Source: Proteobacteria bacterium UBA664 (lineage in GTDB: Bacteria > Pseudomonadota > Gammaproteobacteria > UBA7966). From it: 20,271 nucleotides of DNA. The stretch is taken from positions 1 through 20,271 of the forward strand of contig DBNU01000029.1 of NCBI GenBank assembly GCA_002299125.1, in the 5' to 3' direction. Positions 1 through 6,921 of this stretch are shown here, one piece after another. The position numbers were made by a program, and so were the translations under genes. The notes under the pieces were generated by a model. The model searched no databases, was not told the DNA's origin, and was given only the letters and a program-made list of their open reading frames with translations. The stretch's first letter is position 1; every line of letters begins with the position of its first letter.

Positions 1-2
1 TC

Positions 3-549
3 GATGCGACGATCATCAACGCGCCGAGCTCGACCAAGAACGCCTACGGCGAGCGCGATCCGGAGATGCATCAGGCGAAGAAGGGCAACCAGTGGTTTTT
101 TTGGGATGAAGGCGCACATCGGTGTGGATGACGCGTCGGGCTTGGTGCACCACGTGGAGTGCACGGCGGCAAACGTGTCGGACGTGACGCAGACGCACAA
201 GCTGCTGCATGGCAAGGAGGACACGGTCTTTGGCGACAGCGGCTATACGGGCGCGGAGAAGCGCGAGGAGCTCGCTGACTGCAAGCCGGTATTCCTGATC
301 GCGGCGAAGCCCTCGACGATCAAATCGATGAAGAGCCAGCGTGAGCAGCGGCAAGCACTCATGCTGGAGCGGCTGAAGGCGAGTGTGCGCGCCAAGGTCG
401 AGCACCCGTTCCGGGTGATCAAGCGACAGTTTGGCTACGCGAAGGTGCGCTACCGCGGCATCGCGAAGAATGCGGCACAGGTGCTGACGCTGTTCGCGTT
501 GTCGAATCTGTGGATGTCGCGCCGGCGCTTGATGCCGGCGACAGGGTAA
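3..549 (+). pseudogene. IS5-family transposase, C-terminal part, frameshifted
   Basis: This is a DDE transposase that would catalyse cut-and-paste movement of the element. Reading from base 3 gives 'DATIINAPSSTKN' and continues to 'KKGNQWFF'. At bases 96-102 there is a run of seven T. From base 103 the conserved sequence continues in the next frame as 'GMKAHIGVDDASGLVHHVEC', with 'GDSGYTG' (second catalytic Asp region) and 'VEHPFRVIK' (catalytic Glu region), ending in TAA at 547-549. Related elements would need six T here, so one extra T breaks the gene between the first and second catalytic aspartates. The remaining downstream frame is intact. It is either a decayed transposase or, less likely, one rescued by slippage on the T run. 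Confidence 0.85.
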
Positions 550-555
550 GTGCGT

Positions 556-583
556 CCGCTGGACGGGGAAACCCGTCTGGCGG
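556..583 (+). other. Stem-loop just after transposase stop
   Basis: Bases 556-567 (CCGCTGGACGGG) can pair with 572-583 (CCCGTCTGGCGG) around a GAAA loop. The pairing uses two G-U pairs, so it is complete only as RNA. It lies 7 bases after the transposase stop and has no following T tract, so it is an mRNA 3' structure or weak terminator rather than a classical intrinsic terminator. Confidence 0.5.
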
Positions 584-615
584 CGTGGTAAAACGTAAAA
601 ACTCGACCGGATTGG

Positions 616-647
616 CGTGATTTCGGGCTTCAGGCCGAGGAATCACG
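616..647 (+). other. Stem-loop near the IS right end
   Basis: CGTGATT (616-622) is exactly complementary to AATCACG (641-647). An inner TCGG/CCGA helix (623-626 with 635-638) extends it with a two-base bulge. It sits between the transposase and the IS terminus. Such structures in insertion sequences can limit read-through transcription; that role is inference. Confidence 0.45.
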
Positions 648-660
648 AGCGTTCGGCGGG

Positions 661-675
661 TTGATCAGACCTTCC
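661..675 (+). repeat. Right terminal inverted repeat of the IS (putative)
   Basis: TTGATCAGACCTTCC forms the outer end of the element and abuts CTAG. Read outward-in it begins GGAAGGTCTGATCAA, which starts like the GGAAGGT ends of IS5-type elements. The matching left repeat is outside the window, so length and mismatches are unknown. Confidence 0.6.
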
Positions 676-679
676 CTAG
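676..679. repeat. CTAG target site of the IS insertion
   Basis: CTAG directly follows the putative IS end and fits the 4-bp YTAR duplication of the IS5 family. The partner copy would be at the unseen left end. It is only 1 base from the ribosome binding site (GAGGAGG, 681-687) of the next gene. Confidence 0.6.
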
Positions 680-692
680 TGAGGAGGGCTTT

Positions 693-1307
693 GTGGTGGC
701 AACAAAGCAAACCTCGGGAGGTACGCCGCTGTGGATCCGGATTTGGCACTGGGCGGTGGCTGCCCTATTTCTGGTTCTAGTGTTTACCGGGGTGGTACTG
801 AGTTTCTCCAAGTCGGAATTCGCGTTGATGAACTACGAGCTGGCCACGTCTCTGCATGATTGGACGGGGATCTCGCTGACGAGTCTTTATGCACTTTTCC
901 TCGTCGCCGCCTTCGCAACCGGCTACTGGCGAGTTTATCTGCGCCGTTGCCACGGCCAGCTTCGACGGATCAGAATCCAGTTCGCTCGTGTCATGCGTTG
1001 GAATGCGGCTGGACCGAGCCACGAGGCAAGGGTGCGCAGCCGCTTGGATGTTATGCAGCCCCTGCTATTGTCGATCCAGCAGTTCCTGTACTTGGTCAGC
1101 GTCAGCGCTCTTCTACCGGTATTAATCGTCACCGGACTCTTCTACCTATACCCGCATACCGCGCCAGACGAGGTGATGGGCTTTGCCGGGCTGTGGGCCA
1201 TGGCGCAGGCACATTATCTGGCGGGACTGCTGGGCACGCTGTTTCTGTTGTTCCATATCTACATCAGTACCATCGGGGGACTGAGGCGCATGATTTTCGG
1301 GCGCTGA
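693..1307 (+). CDS. Four-helix cytochrome b membrane protein (formate dehydrogenase gamma / b561-like)
   Basis: This is a membrane diheme cytochrome b subunit of about 204 residues, of the type that passes electrons between a periplasmic oxidoreductase and the quinone pool. Hydrophobic helices lie near residues 18-38, 60-80, 130-152 and 170-195. Candidate heme-ligand histidines are H19 (in 'IWHW'), H55 ('SLHDW'), H174 ('QAHYLAG') and H188 ('LFHIYIS'), a layout typical of Ni/Fe-hydrogenase or formate dehydrogenase gamma cytochromes. The start is GTG at 693. A second GTG at 696 sits better behind the strong GAGGAGG at 681-687. No partner subunit is next to it: the IS lies directly upstream, so any original upstream operon genes or promoter were separated from it. 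The exact enzyme partner is unknown. Confidence 0.8.
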   Translation: MVATKQTSGGTPLWIRIWHWAVAALFLVLVFTGVVLSFSKSEFALMNYELATSLHDWTGISLTSLYALFLVAAFATGYWRVYLRRCHGQLRRIRIQFARVMRWNAAGPSHEARVRSRLDVMQPLLLSIQQFLYLVSVSALLPVLIVTGLFYLYPHTAPDEVMGFAGLWAMAQAHYLAGLLGTLFLLFHIYISTIGGLRRMIFGR

Positions 1308-1327
1308 ACGAGGGGCGGTTGGGATGC

Positions 1328-2944
1328 TCAGAAGCGGAACACGTACTGCAAGTAGAAGAAGTCGGGCGAGACCTTGGGGCCGGTTCTCTTGATGAAGTCG
1401 CCGGCGAAGAGCCGCGAATAGCCGAACAGCACATCCTGATGGCGGCTCAGGTGGGCGTTGAAACGCAGGTCGATCTCATCCCCCACGTCACCACCGGCCT
1501 GCCCGGTCGCATCCCGCCGGGTCGGCGCGCCCGCAGCGTTGTAGAGGAAATCCCGATCATTGGCCAGCCAGAACTTGTGATACTGGAAAATGACCGTTAA
1601 CCAGTGCTGGGGGTAGAACACCAACTGCGTGTTGAAGTCGTTGATGTTCTGCCGGCCTACCCGGTCCAGAAAGCCCATGTAGTAGTGCCCGAAGGGAAAG
1701 AGCTGGTGGAAGGTGTTGTGGGTGTTGCCACCGTTCAGGGTGTCGTCACCCGAGGCGTAGTCGTAGCGCACCCACATCTGCGGGTTCATCGGCAGCGAGG
1801 CGAAGTGGTAACCAAGCCCGACTGCCACGGCACTGGCCGAGATGTCGTGCCCGGCGCGTTGCCCGAACTGATACATGCCTTCCAGCTCGAACAGGATGTG
1901 GTTGTGATCGCCCACATAGCGCGCCCCGGCCGTATGCACGAGCTCGTCGGCGAGCGTTCCCCCCAGACGCCCAGCAGCCCTGGCCTGGTTGTTCAGACTC
2001 AGGAAATAGAGATCGGCGAAATGCCCCTTCTTCGGCTTGTAGGTGCCCCAGAGCCCGTAGAAATCGCGATCCTCGTCCCAGCGATCCGGGGCCCCATCGA
2101 AGCGGTTGACATCGAGCAGCATCGGACGCACCCAGAAGGCATCGAGATCGATCTTCGGGCTGCGCCAGAAGGTCTTCACGCCCTGGAAGGTGCGCCGGGT
2201 GTTGGCCCAGTCCAGGGTGGAGATCAACCGTTGTGAGCCGTAGAGCAGTTCCTGGCGCCCCACCCGCACATAGGCCGGCGCCCCCTGGACGTCGGCCAGT
2301 TTGAGATCGGCGAACAGGTTGAGGATATCGTGCCGGTTGTCGTCGATGGGCAGACGCGGAAGGTCCTGATCGAAGGATCGCGCATCGATGAACTCCCCGA
2401 ATACGCGCAGGCGGTCCTGGAACCACAGATCGGCGTGCATGCGCACACGGAACAGGTTGTAGTCGTTGTCCTGCGTGCCGAGCCGGCTGTCCTGCTCCTG
2501 CATGTTGCGCACCCAAAAGTTGCCGCCGATGGACATCAGCCAGTTGTCGCCGAGATGGATGCGCTTCAGGGGATCGAAGAGGTCCTTCTCCACGTTCTCC
2601 GCCTTGTCGAGATAGCGGAAATCCACATCGAAGGACGAGGGTGGGAACAGCCCGAAGGGTGCGAAGGGTGACACCGGCGGTGCCTTTCGCTCCTTGCCGC
2701 TCACATGGTCCCAGAGCGAGTAGTAGCCGGCACCGGTCGGCGCCACGATGAAGCCGCCAAGGCGCGGCATCGGGGTCAGGTTCGGCACGCGGCTCCAGTC
2801 GAAGCGGCTGCCTTTCTCCGCTTCCGCTGGCGCATCCGCGGCCGCGACCTCGGTACCGACGACGAGGCTCAGCAGCGCGCCTGTCGTCGCGAGGATGAGA
2901 CGGCAGGCGTGCCTCGCCGTCGCGCGCGGGTTGGTCGATACCAT
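1328..2944 (-). CDS. Alginate-export-family outer-membrane beta-barrel porin
   Basis: This is an outer-membrane barrel protein of 538 residues. A signal peptide is clear: basic residues to position 15, a hydrophobic core about 16-30, and 'TEVAAADAP' giving cleavage near residue 36. The mature part carries the family hallmark 'GRQELLYGSQRLISTLDW', many alternating aromatic strands, and a C-terminal Phe ('LQYVFRF') typical of barrel proteins recognised by the BAM machinery. I chose ATG at 2944 because the reading frame upstream (to 3103) lacks signal-peptide character. It follows the ppi gene by about 145 bases on the same strand, so it may be the last gene of the nar transcript or have its own promoter. 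Despite the family name, no alginate genes are present. A role as an anion or solute pore for the nitrate-respiring cell is inference. Confidence 0.85.
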   Translation of the reverse strand: MVSTNPRATARHACRLILATTGALLSLVVGTEVAAADAPAEAEKGSRFDWSRVPNLTPMPRLGGFIVAPTGAGYYSLWDHVSGKERKAPPVSPFAPFGLFPPSSFDVDFRYLDKAENVEKDLFDPLKRIHLGDNWLMSIGGNFWVRNMQEQDSRLGTQDNDYNLFRVRMHADLWFQDRLRVFGEFIDARSFDQDLPRLPIDDNRHDILNLFADLKLADVQGAPAYVRVGRQELLYGSQRLISTLDWANTRRTFQGVKTFWRSPKIDLDAFWVRPMLLDVNRFDGAPDRWDEDRDFYGLWGTYKPKKGHFADLYFLSLNNQARAAGRLGGTLADELVHTAGARYVGDHNHILFELEGMYQFGQRAGHDISASAVAVGLGYHFASLPMNPQMWVRYDYASGDDTLNGGNTHNTFHQLFPFGHYYMGFLDRVGRQNINDFNTQLVFYPQHWLTVIFQYHKFWLANDRDFLYNAAGAPTRRDATGQAGGDVGDEIDLRFNAHLSRHQDVLFGYSRLFAGDFIKRTGPKVSPDFFYLQYVFRF

Positions 2945-3089
2945 GCTGTGGACTCTTCGGGGAGACTTTGAATCAACCCGCCGATCCGGGTCGGATCCGC
3001 CGGCGCTGCCACGCCTCTGATCGTCAGGGACAGTCATGAGACGGTCGCACACGGCACGGCCCCCACATGGGGCACGGCCCTTTGTCAGA

Positions 3090-3887
3090 TCAATGGAGTG
3101 CATCGGGCAGGCCCTTCACCTCGGCAGTGGACAGGATCGCCCCGGCGAAGGCGCGCGCCGCACGCACCCATGCGGCCTTCTCCGCCGCGGCCCGCAGCCG
3201 AGGCAGCACGGCGGCAAAGGGCAGCACGGCGCCCGCGGCATGGGCGTCGAGGCGGACGACATGCAGGCCATAGCGAGTCTCCACGGGCTCGAGTGCCATC
3301 TGGCCGGGCACCATCGTGCGCAGGGCCGCCTCGAACTCGCGCACCGTCTCACCCGGACCGACCTGACCGAGACATCCACCCGATGAGCGCGATGGACAGG
3401 CCGAATGCTCCGCCGCCAGCGGCGCGAAGCGCTTCGGGTGGGCGGTGATCTCGGTGATCAGCAGCACCGCGAGTGCGCGCGCGTTCGAACGAGCAACCGG
3501 GTCGTCTGGCGGTGCCGCGACCAGAATGTGCGCGACCTCCCACAGGTCGGGCGCGCGGAAGCGTCCAGGGTCGCGGTCATAGGCCTCACGCAGGGAACGC
3601 TCGTCCACTGGTTCAGGTACCACGCTGGCCTCGATGAGCTGGCGGATGAGTGCCTCCTCCGCGGTCTCCACCCGGCCCTCCGACAACACACGGGGCACTG
3701 CCACGAGTCCGGCGGCGCACGCTGCATCGAGGAGCGCCGCTCTGAGCGCCAGCGCCTGCGCCGCCGCGCGCCACGCATGCCCCGGGTCGTCATGGATCCG
3801 GCGCTGATTCCGTGCCTCGGTGGCGATGGCGGCCGCTGGGATGACCTGCCCGTTGACAGAGACATCTGACAATGGCGATGCGCTCAT
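3090..3887 (-). CDS. Parvulin-type peptidyl-prolyl isomerase of the nar operon
   Basis: This is a PpiC/rotamase-type peptidyl-prolyl cis-trans isomerase of about 265 residues, related to NifM-like proteins. The N-terminal half is helical, with a SurA/NifM-like architecture. The rotamase core lies about 118-216, with 'WEVAHILV', a Gly/Cys-rich 'SSGGCLGQVGPGE' segment and 'YGLHVVRLD'. There is no signal peptide, so it acts in the cytoplasm. The frame also has a GTG start at 3896 whose GTGA overlaps the narI stop. I prefer ATG at 3887 because GGAAGGTG precedes it at a usable distance. The same gene follows narI in Pseudomonas nar operons. Its likely job is folding or maturation of the large nitrate reductase subunits, which is inferred from the conserved position. 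Confidence 0.85.
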   Translation of the reverse strand: MSASPLSDVSVNGQVIPAAAIATEARNQRRIHDDPGHAWRAAAQALALRAALLDAACAAGLVAVPRVLSEGRVETAEEALIRQLIEASVVPEPVDERSLREAYDRDPGRFRAPDLWEVAHILVAAPPDDPVARSNARALAVLLITEITAHPKRFAPLAAEHSACPSRSSGGCLGQVGPGETVREFEAALRTMVPGQMALEPVETRYGLHVVRLDAHAAGAVLPFAAVLPRLRAAAEKAAWVRAARAFAGAILSTAEVKGLPDALH

Positions 3888-3892
3888 GACCT

Positions 3893-4684
3893 TCACCTTC
3901 CCGGCCGGGCCAGGTTATCCGCACCGCCCCGTCCAGGAGGTCCGGGGAGGGGCAGCGCGAGGCCGGTCGGGCTGCGCAATGGCGCCACGCCCGGCACCGG
4001 TGCCCGAGCGCCCTGGCGGCTGCGCACGATCTGATAGCCCGGGCGCCACAGATACCGCAGCGGGGCCGAGACGATGTGGACGAGCCGCGTGAAGGGAAAG
4101 AGCGCGAAGATGAGCAACCCCAGCGCGATGTGCAGCTTGAAGACCCAGTGCACATCCACGATGTGTCGCGCCGCACCCGCCTCGAAGCACACGATCCCCT
4201 GCGCCCAGGCCATGAGCTTCGTCATCTCGTGCCCATCCAGGTGCTGGATCGACACGAGGATCGAACCGAGGCCAAGCACGAGCTGCACCATCAGCAACCA
4301 GAGGATGCCCGTGTCGGCGAAGGTCGAGGTCGCACGAATGCGCGGGTCCAGCATGCGTCGATGCAGGAGGATGCCGCCTCCCCAGACTGCCATGGCACCG
4401 GCGATGCCACCCACTACCACCGCCATCACCTGCTTGGTGGCGTGGTCGATTCCGAGCGCCTCAAACACGGCAATGGGGGTCAGGAGGCCAACGAAGTGCC
4501 CCAGGAAGATCACCAGCACACCGACATGGAAGAGGACGGAGCCGAGCACGAACTGCCGCTTGCGCAGCAGTTGCGAGGACTTTGACTTCCAGGTGAACGG
4601 GTCTCGGTCGTAGCGCGCGACCGAACCCAGCACCATGATGGTCAGGGCGATGTAGGGGAAGATCCCGAAAATGAAGTCGTGCAT
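3893..4684 (-). CDS. narI: Respiratory nitrate reductase gamma subunit (cytochrome b)
   Basis: This is the membrane diheme cytochrome b that oxidises quinol and passes electrons to NarH. It has five transmembrane helices. Heme-ligand histidines match the family spacing: H53 and H63 (10 apart), and H185 and H203 (18 apart, in 'VFKLHIALG' and 'RLVHIVSAP'). The start ATG at 4684 has a textbook AGGAGG six bases upstream and lies 12 bases after the narJ stop. At 263 residues it is about 40 longer than E. coli NarI. The excess is a Pro/Gly/Arg-rich C-terminal tail after 'LWRPGYQIVRSR' that looks disordered. Its stop overlaps an alternative start of the ppi gene. Confidence 0.97.
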   Translation of the reverse strand: MHDFIFGIFPYIALTIMVLGSVARYDRDPFTWKSKSSQLLRKRQFVLGSVLFHVGVLVIFLGHFVGLLTPIAVFEALGIDHATKQVMAVVVGGIAGAMAVWGGGILLHRRMLDPRIRATSTFADTGILWLLMVQLVLGLGSILVSIQHLDGHEMTKLMAWAQGIVCFEAGAARHIVDVHWVFKLHIALGLLIFALFPFTRLVHIVSAPLRYLWRPGYQIVRSRQGARAPVPGVAPLRSPTGLALPLPGPPGRGGADNLARPGR

Positions 4685-4696
4685 GTCAGCCTCCTA

Positions 4697-5398
4697 TCAA
4701 CCGGCGGTTCCGCGCCGTATCAGCCTTGAAGCATCCACGCGCACGGTATCGCCGCGCGCCCGTGCGCCACATCCTCCCGGCTCTGGTCCGAACACCACCT
4801 CGGCCTCGACATAGATCGCGTCGAGCGCCTCGAGGTCTTCTGGATCGTCATCCGGAACATCCTCCAGTTCAGGCGAGGCGGACGATGCACCGTGCACCTT
4901 CTCCGCGAACTCCAGCAACAGTGCGAAAACGCCGGCGTAAGCGCTGCTCCGTCGCGTCAGCCGCTCGGCCAGGACCCGCAGGATCGGCGCAGCATCGGCG
5001 AGGATGTCCTGCGCGACCTGCACAGGCTGCGTCGAGAGATACTCGAGCAGCACAGGCAGGTGATCGGGGAGCTCCGGACCGATCAGATCGAAACCGCCCG
5101 CGCGGTAGGTCTCCAGCAGATCGAGCATCGCCCCACCGCGATCCCGACCTTCGCCATGGACGTGCTCGAAGAGATCGAGCGACAACGTCCGCGAACGGTC
5201 GAAGAGCAGGACATAGGCCTCCTGCAGCGCCCAGATGTCCTCCGCCGCGAGTCGCGCGAGGAGGACTTCGATCCCGCCGAGTCCGGACGGACCGACCACA
5301 CCCTCCTCGGAGAGGATCGCGCGGATGTCGGGTACTGCCGCCTGAAGCTCCGGCGTCGGGTAGGAGAGGACGGCCGCGAGTGCCCGGAAGCTCTTCAT
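4697..5398 (-). CDS. narJ: Nitrate reductase molybdenum cofactor assembly chaperone
   Basis: NarJ is a dedicated cytoplasmic chaperone that binds apo-NarG and permits molybdenum-cofactor insertion and membrane attachment. It is not part of the final enzyme. The 233-residue protein begins 'MKSFRALAAVLSYPTPEL' and contains 'LSLDLFEHVHGEGRDRGGAM' and 'ELPDHLPVLLEYLS', both characteristic of the NarJ/TorD-like nitrate reductase delta family. The C-terminal part is acidic ('DVPDDDPEDLEALD'). The frame is open further upstream to 5500, but ATG at 5398 forms the ATGA overlap with the narH stop and gives the family N-terminus. A GCAGGAG lies upstream inside narH. Confidence 0.95.
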   Translation of the reverse strand: MKSFRALAAVLSYPTPELQAAVPDIRAILSEEGVVGPSGLGGIEVLLARLAAEDIWALQEAYVLLFDRSRTLSLDLFEHVHGEGRDRGGAMLDLLETYRAGGFDLIGPELPDHLPVLLEYLSTQPVQVAQDILADAAPILRVLAERLTRRSSAYAGVFALLLEFAEKVHGASSASPELEDVPDDDPEDLEALDAIYVEAEVVFGPEPGGCGARARGDTVRVDASRLIRRGTAG

Positions 5399-6921
5399 GG
5401 CTGTATGAACTCCTGCGGGCTGCGGAAACGCCGACCACCGCCGAACAGCGAACGGCCACTGGTGCCCGAAGAACAGGCATTGCCATCGGTGAATCCACAA
5501 CCACTACGGAGGTCGTAGGCGTCCTCCACCAGCTCGCGATGGGTGGTGGGGATGACGAAGCGATCTTCGTAATTGGCCAGTGCCATGAGGCGATACATGT
5601 CTTCGATCTGATCCGGGCTCAGACCCACACGAGTGGCGAGCCCCTCGTCGATGACACCCTCAACCGTCTTTGCGCGCATGTAGGACCGCATGGCGAGCAT
5701 GCGCTCGAGTGCCCGGACAACAGGTGCCTCGTCCCCCGCCGTCAGCATGTTGGCAAGGTAGCGGACGGGGATGCGCAGGCTCTGCACGTCGGGCATGTCA
5801 CCCTCGGCCGCAATGCGGCCGGCCTCGGCCGCATTCTGGATGGGGCTCAACGGCGGGACATACCAGACCATCGGCAGCGTGCGGTACTCCGGATGCAGTG
5901 GGAAGGCGAGCTTCCATTCCATCGCCAGTTTCCAGATGGGACTCACCTGCGCCGCAAGGATCCAGTCCTCTGGGACTCCATCGGCACGGGCCTGGGCGAT
6001 CACCGCGGGGTCCGCCGGGTCGAGGAAAACCCCAAGCTGTGCCTCGTACAAGTCCCGCTCCTGCTCGGCTGAAGCTGCCTGCGCAATGCGATCAGAGTCG
6101 TAGAGCACGACACCGAGGTAGCGGATGCGGCCGACGCAGGTCTCCGAACAGACCGTGGGAAGCCCCGACTCCAGGCGTGGGTAGCACAGCGTACATTTCT
6201 CGGACTTGCCCGCAGACCAGTTGTAGTAAATCTTCTTGTAGGGGCAGCCAGAGACGCACATCCTCCAGCCGCGGCATTTCTCCTGATCGATGAGCACAAC
6301 TCCATCGTCCTCCCGCTTGTAGATCGCGCCCGATGGGCACGATGCGACGCAAGCGGGATTCAGACAATGCTCGCAGAGTCGCGGCAGGTACATCATGAAG
6401 GTGTTTTCGTACTCGCCGTAGATGTCCTTCTGGACGCCCTCGAAGTTGTAGTCCTGCGACCGCTTGGCGAACTCCCCGCCCAGGATCTCTTCCCAGTTCG
6501 GACCCCACTCGATCTTTTCCATCCGCTCACCCGAGATCCGCGAGCGCGGACGGGCGGTCGGAAATGCCTCCATTTCCGGAGCGCTCTTCAGGTGGTCGTA
6601 GTCGAAGTCGAAGGGTTCGTAGAAGTCATCGATCTCGGGCAGATCCGGGTTGGCGAAGATGTTCGCGAGGATGCGCCACTTCGCCCCCTGCTTCGGTACG
6701 AGCTGGCCATGCCCGGTGCGCGTCCAGCCGCCGTTCCAGCGCCGCTGATTCTCCCAATCTTTCGGGTAGCCGATACCCGGTTTCGTCTCGACATTATTGA
6801 ACCAGGCGTACTCCACTCCCTCGCGGCTGGTCCAGACGTTCTTGCAGGTGACTGAGCAGGTGTGACAGCCGATGCATTTGTCGAGGTTCAGTACCATGCC
6901 AATCTGTGCGTGCACTTTCAT
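5395..6921 (-). CDS. narH: Respiratory nitrate reductase beta subunit (iron-sulfur)
   Basis: This is the electron-transfer subunit, carrying one [3Fe-4S] and three [4Fe-4S] clusters between NarI hemes and NarG. At 508 residues it is full length. Cysteine groups are visible in order: C16, C19, C22, C26 ('CIGCHTCSVTC'); C183, C186, C191, C195 ('CEHCLNPACVASC'); C216, C222, C226 with Trp219 in place of a cysteine ('CRGWRMCVSGC'), the known signature of the 3Fe cluster; and C243, C246, C258, C262. There is no signal peptide, as expected for a cytoplasm-facing subunit. Its ATG overlaps the narG stop (ATGA) and its stop overlaps the narJ start, so translation of G-H-J is likely coupled. Confidence 0.98.
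   Translation of the reverse strand: MKVHAQIGMVLNLDKCIGCHTCSVTCKNVWTSREGVEYAWFNNVETKPGIGYPKDWENQRRWNGGWTRTGHGQLVPKQGAKWRILANIFANPDLPEIDDFYEPFDFDYDHLKSAPEMEAFPTARPRSRISGERMEKIEWGPNWEEILGGEFAKRSQDYNFEGVQKDIYGEYENTFMMYLPRLCEHCLNPACVASCPSGAIYKREDDGVVLIDQEKCRGWRMCVSGCPYKKIYYNWSAGKSEKCTLCYPRLESGLPTVCSETCVGRIRYLGVVLYDSDRIAQAASAEQERDLYEAQLGVFLDPADPAVIAQARADGVPEDWILAAQVSPIWKLAMEWKLAFPLHPEYRTLPMVWYVPPLSPIQNAAEAGRIAAEGDMPDVQSLRIPVRYLANMLTAGDEAPVVRALERMLAMRSYMRAKTVEGVIDEGLATRVGLSPDQIEDMYRLMALANYEDRFVIPTTHRELVEDAYDLRSGCGFTDGNACSSGTSGRSLFGGGRRFRSPQEFIQP

Larger units (their letters stand above)
1..675 (+). mobile_element. IS5-family insertion sequence, right-hand portion
   Basis: The window opens inside an insertion sequence, so its left end is not visible. 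The transposase (3-549) has the IS5-family sequence, with 'DATIINAPSSTKN', 'GDSGYTG' and 'VEHPFRVIKRQFGY' segments. After the transposase stop come two stem-loops and then the terminal sequence TTGATCAGACCTTCC (661-675), which I take as the right inverted repeat. It is followed directly by CTAG, and IS5 elements characteristically insert at and duplicate CTAG/YTAR. The right boundary is therefore well supported. The exact inverted-repeat length cannot be set without the left end. Confidence 0.8.

Noticed and set aside
520..540. CGCCGGC/GCCGGCG hairpin at the end of the transposase
   Set aside because: It lies within the coding region and is a short GC repeat that GC-rich codons readily generate.
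2945..3089. Possible small gene or extended start of the porin, and repeated GGCACGGCCC
   Set aside because: The upstream frame gives no signal-peptide or domain features. The GGCACGGCCC copies around 3053 and 3071 are short and GC-rich, with no clear function.
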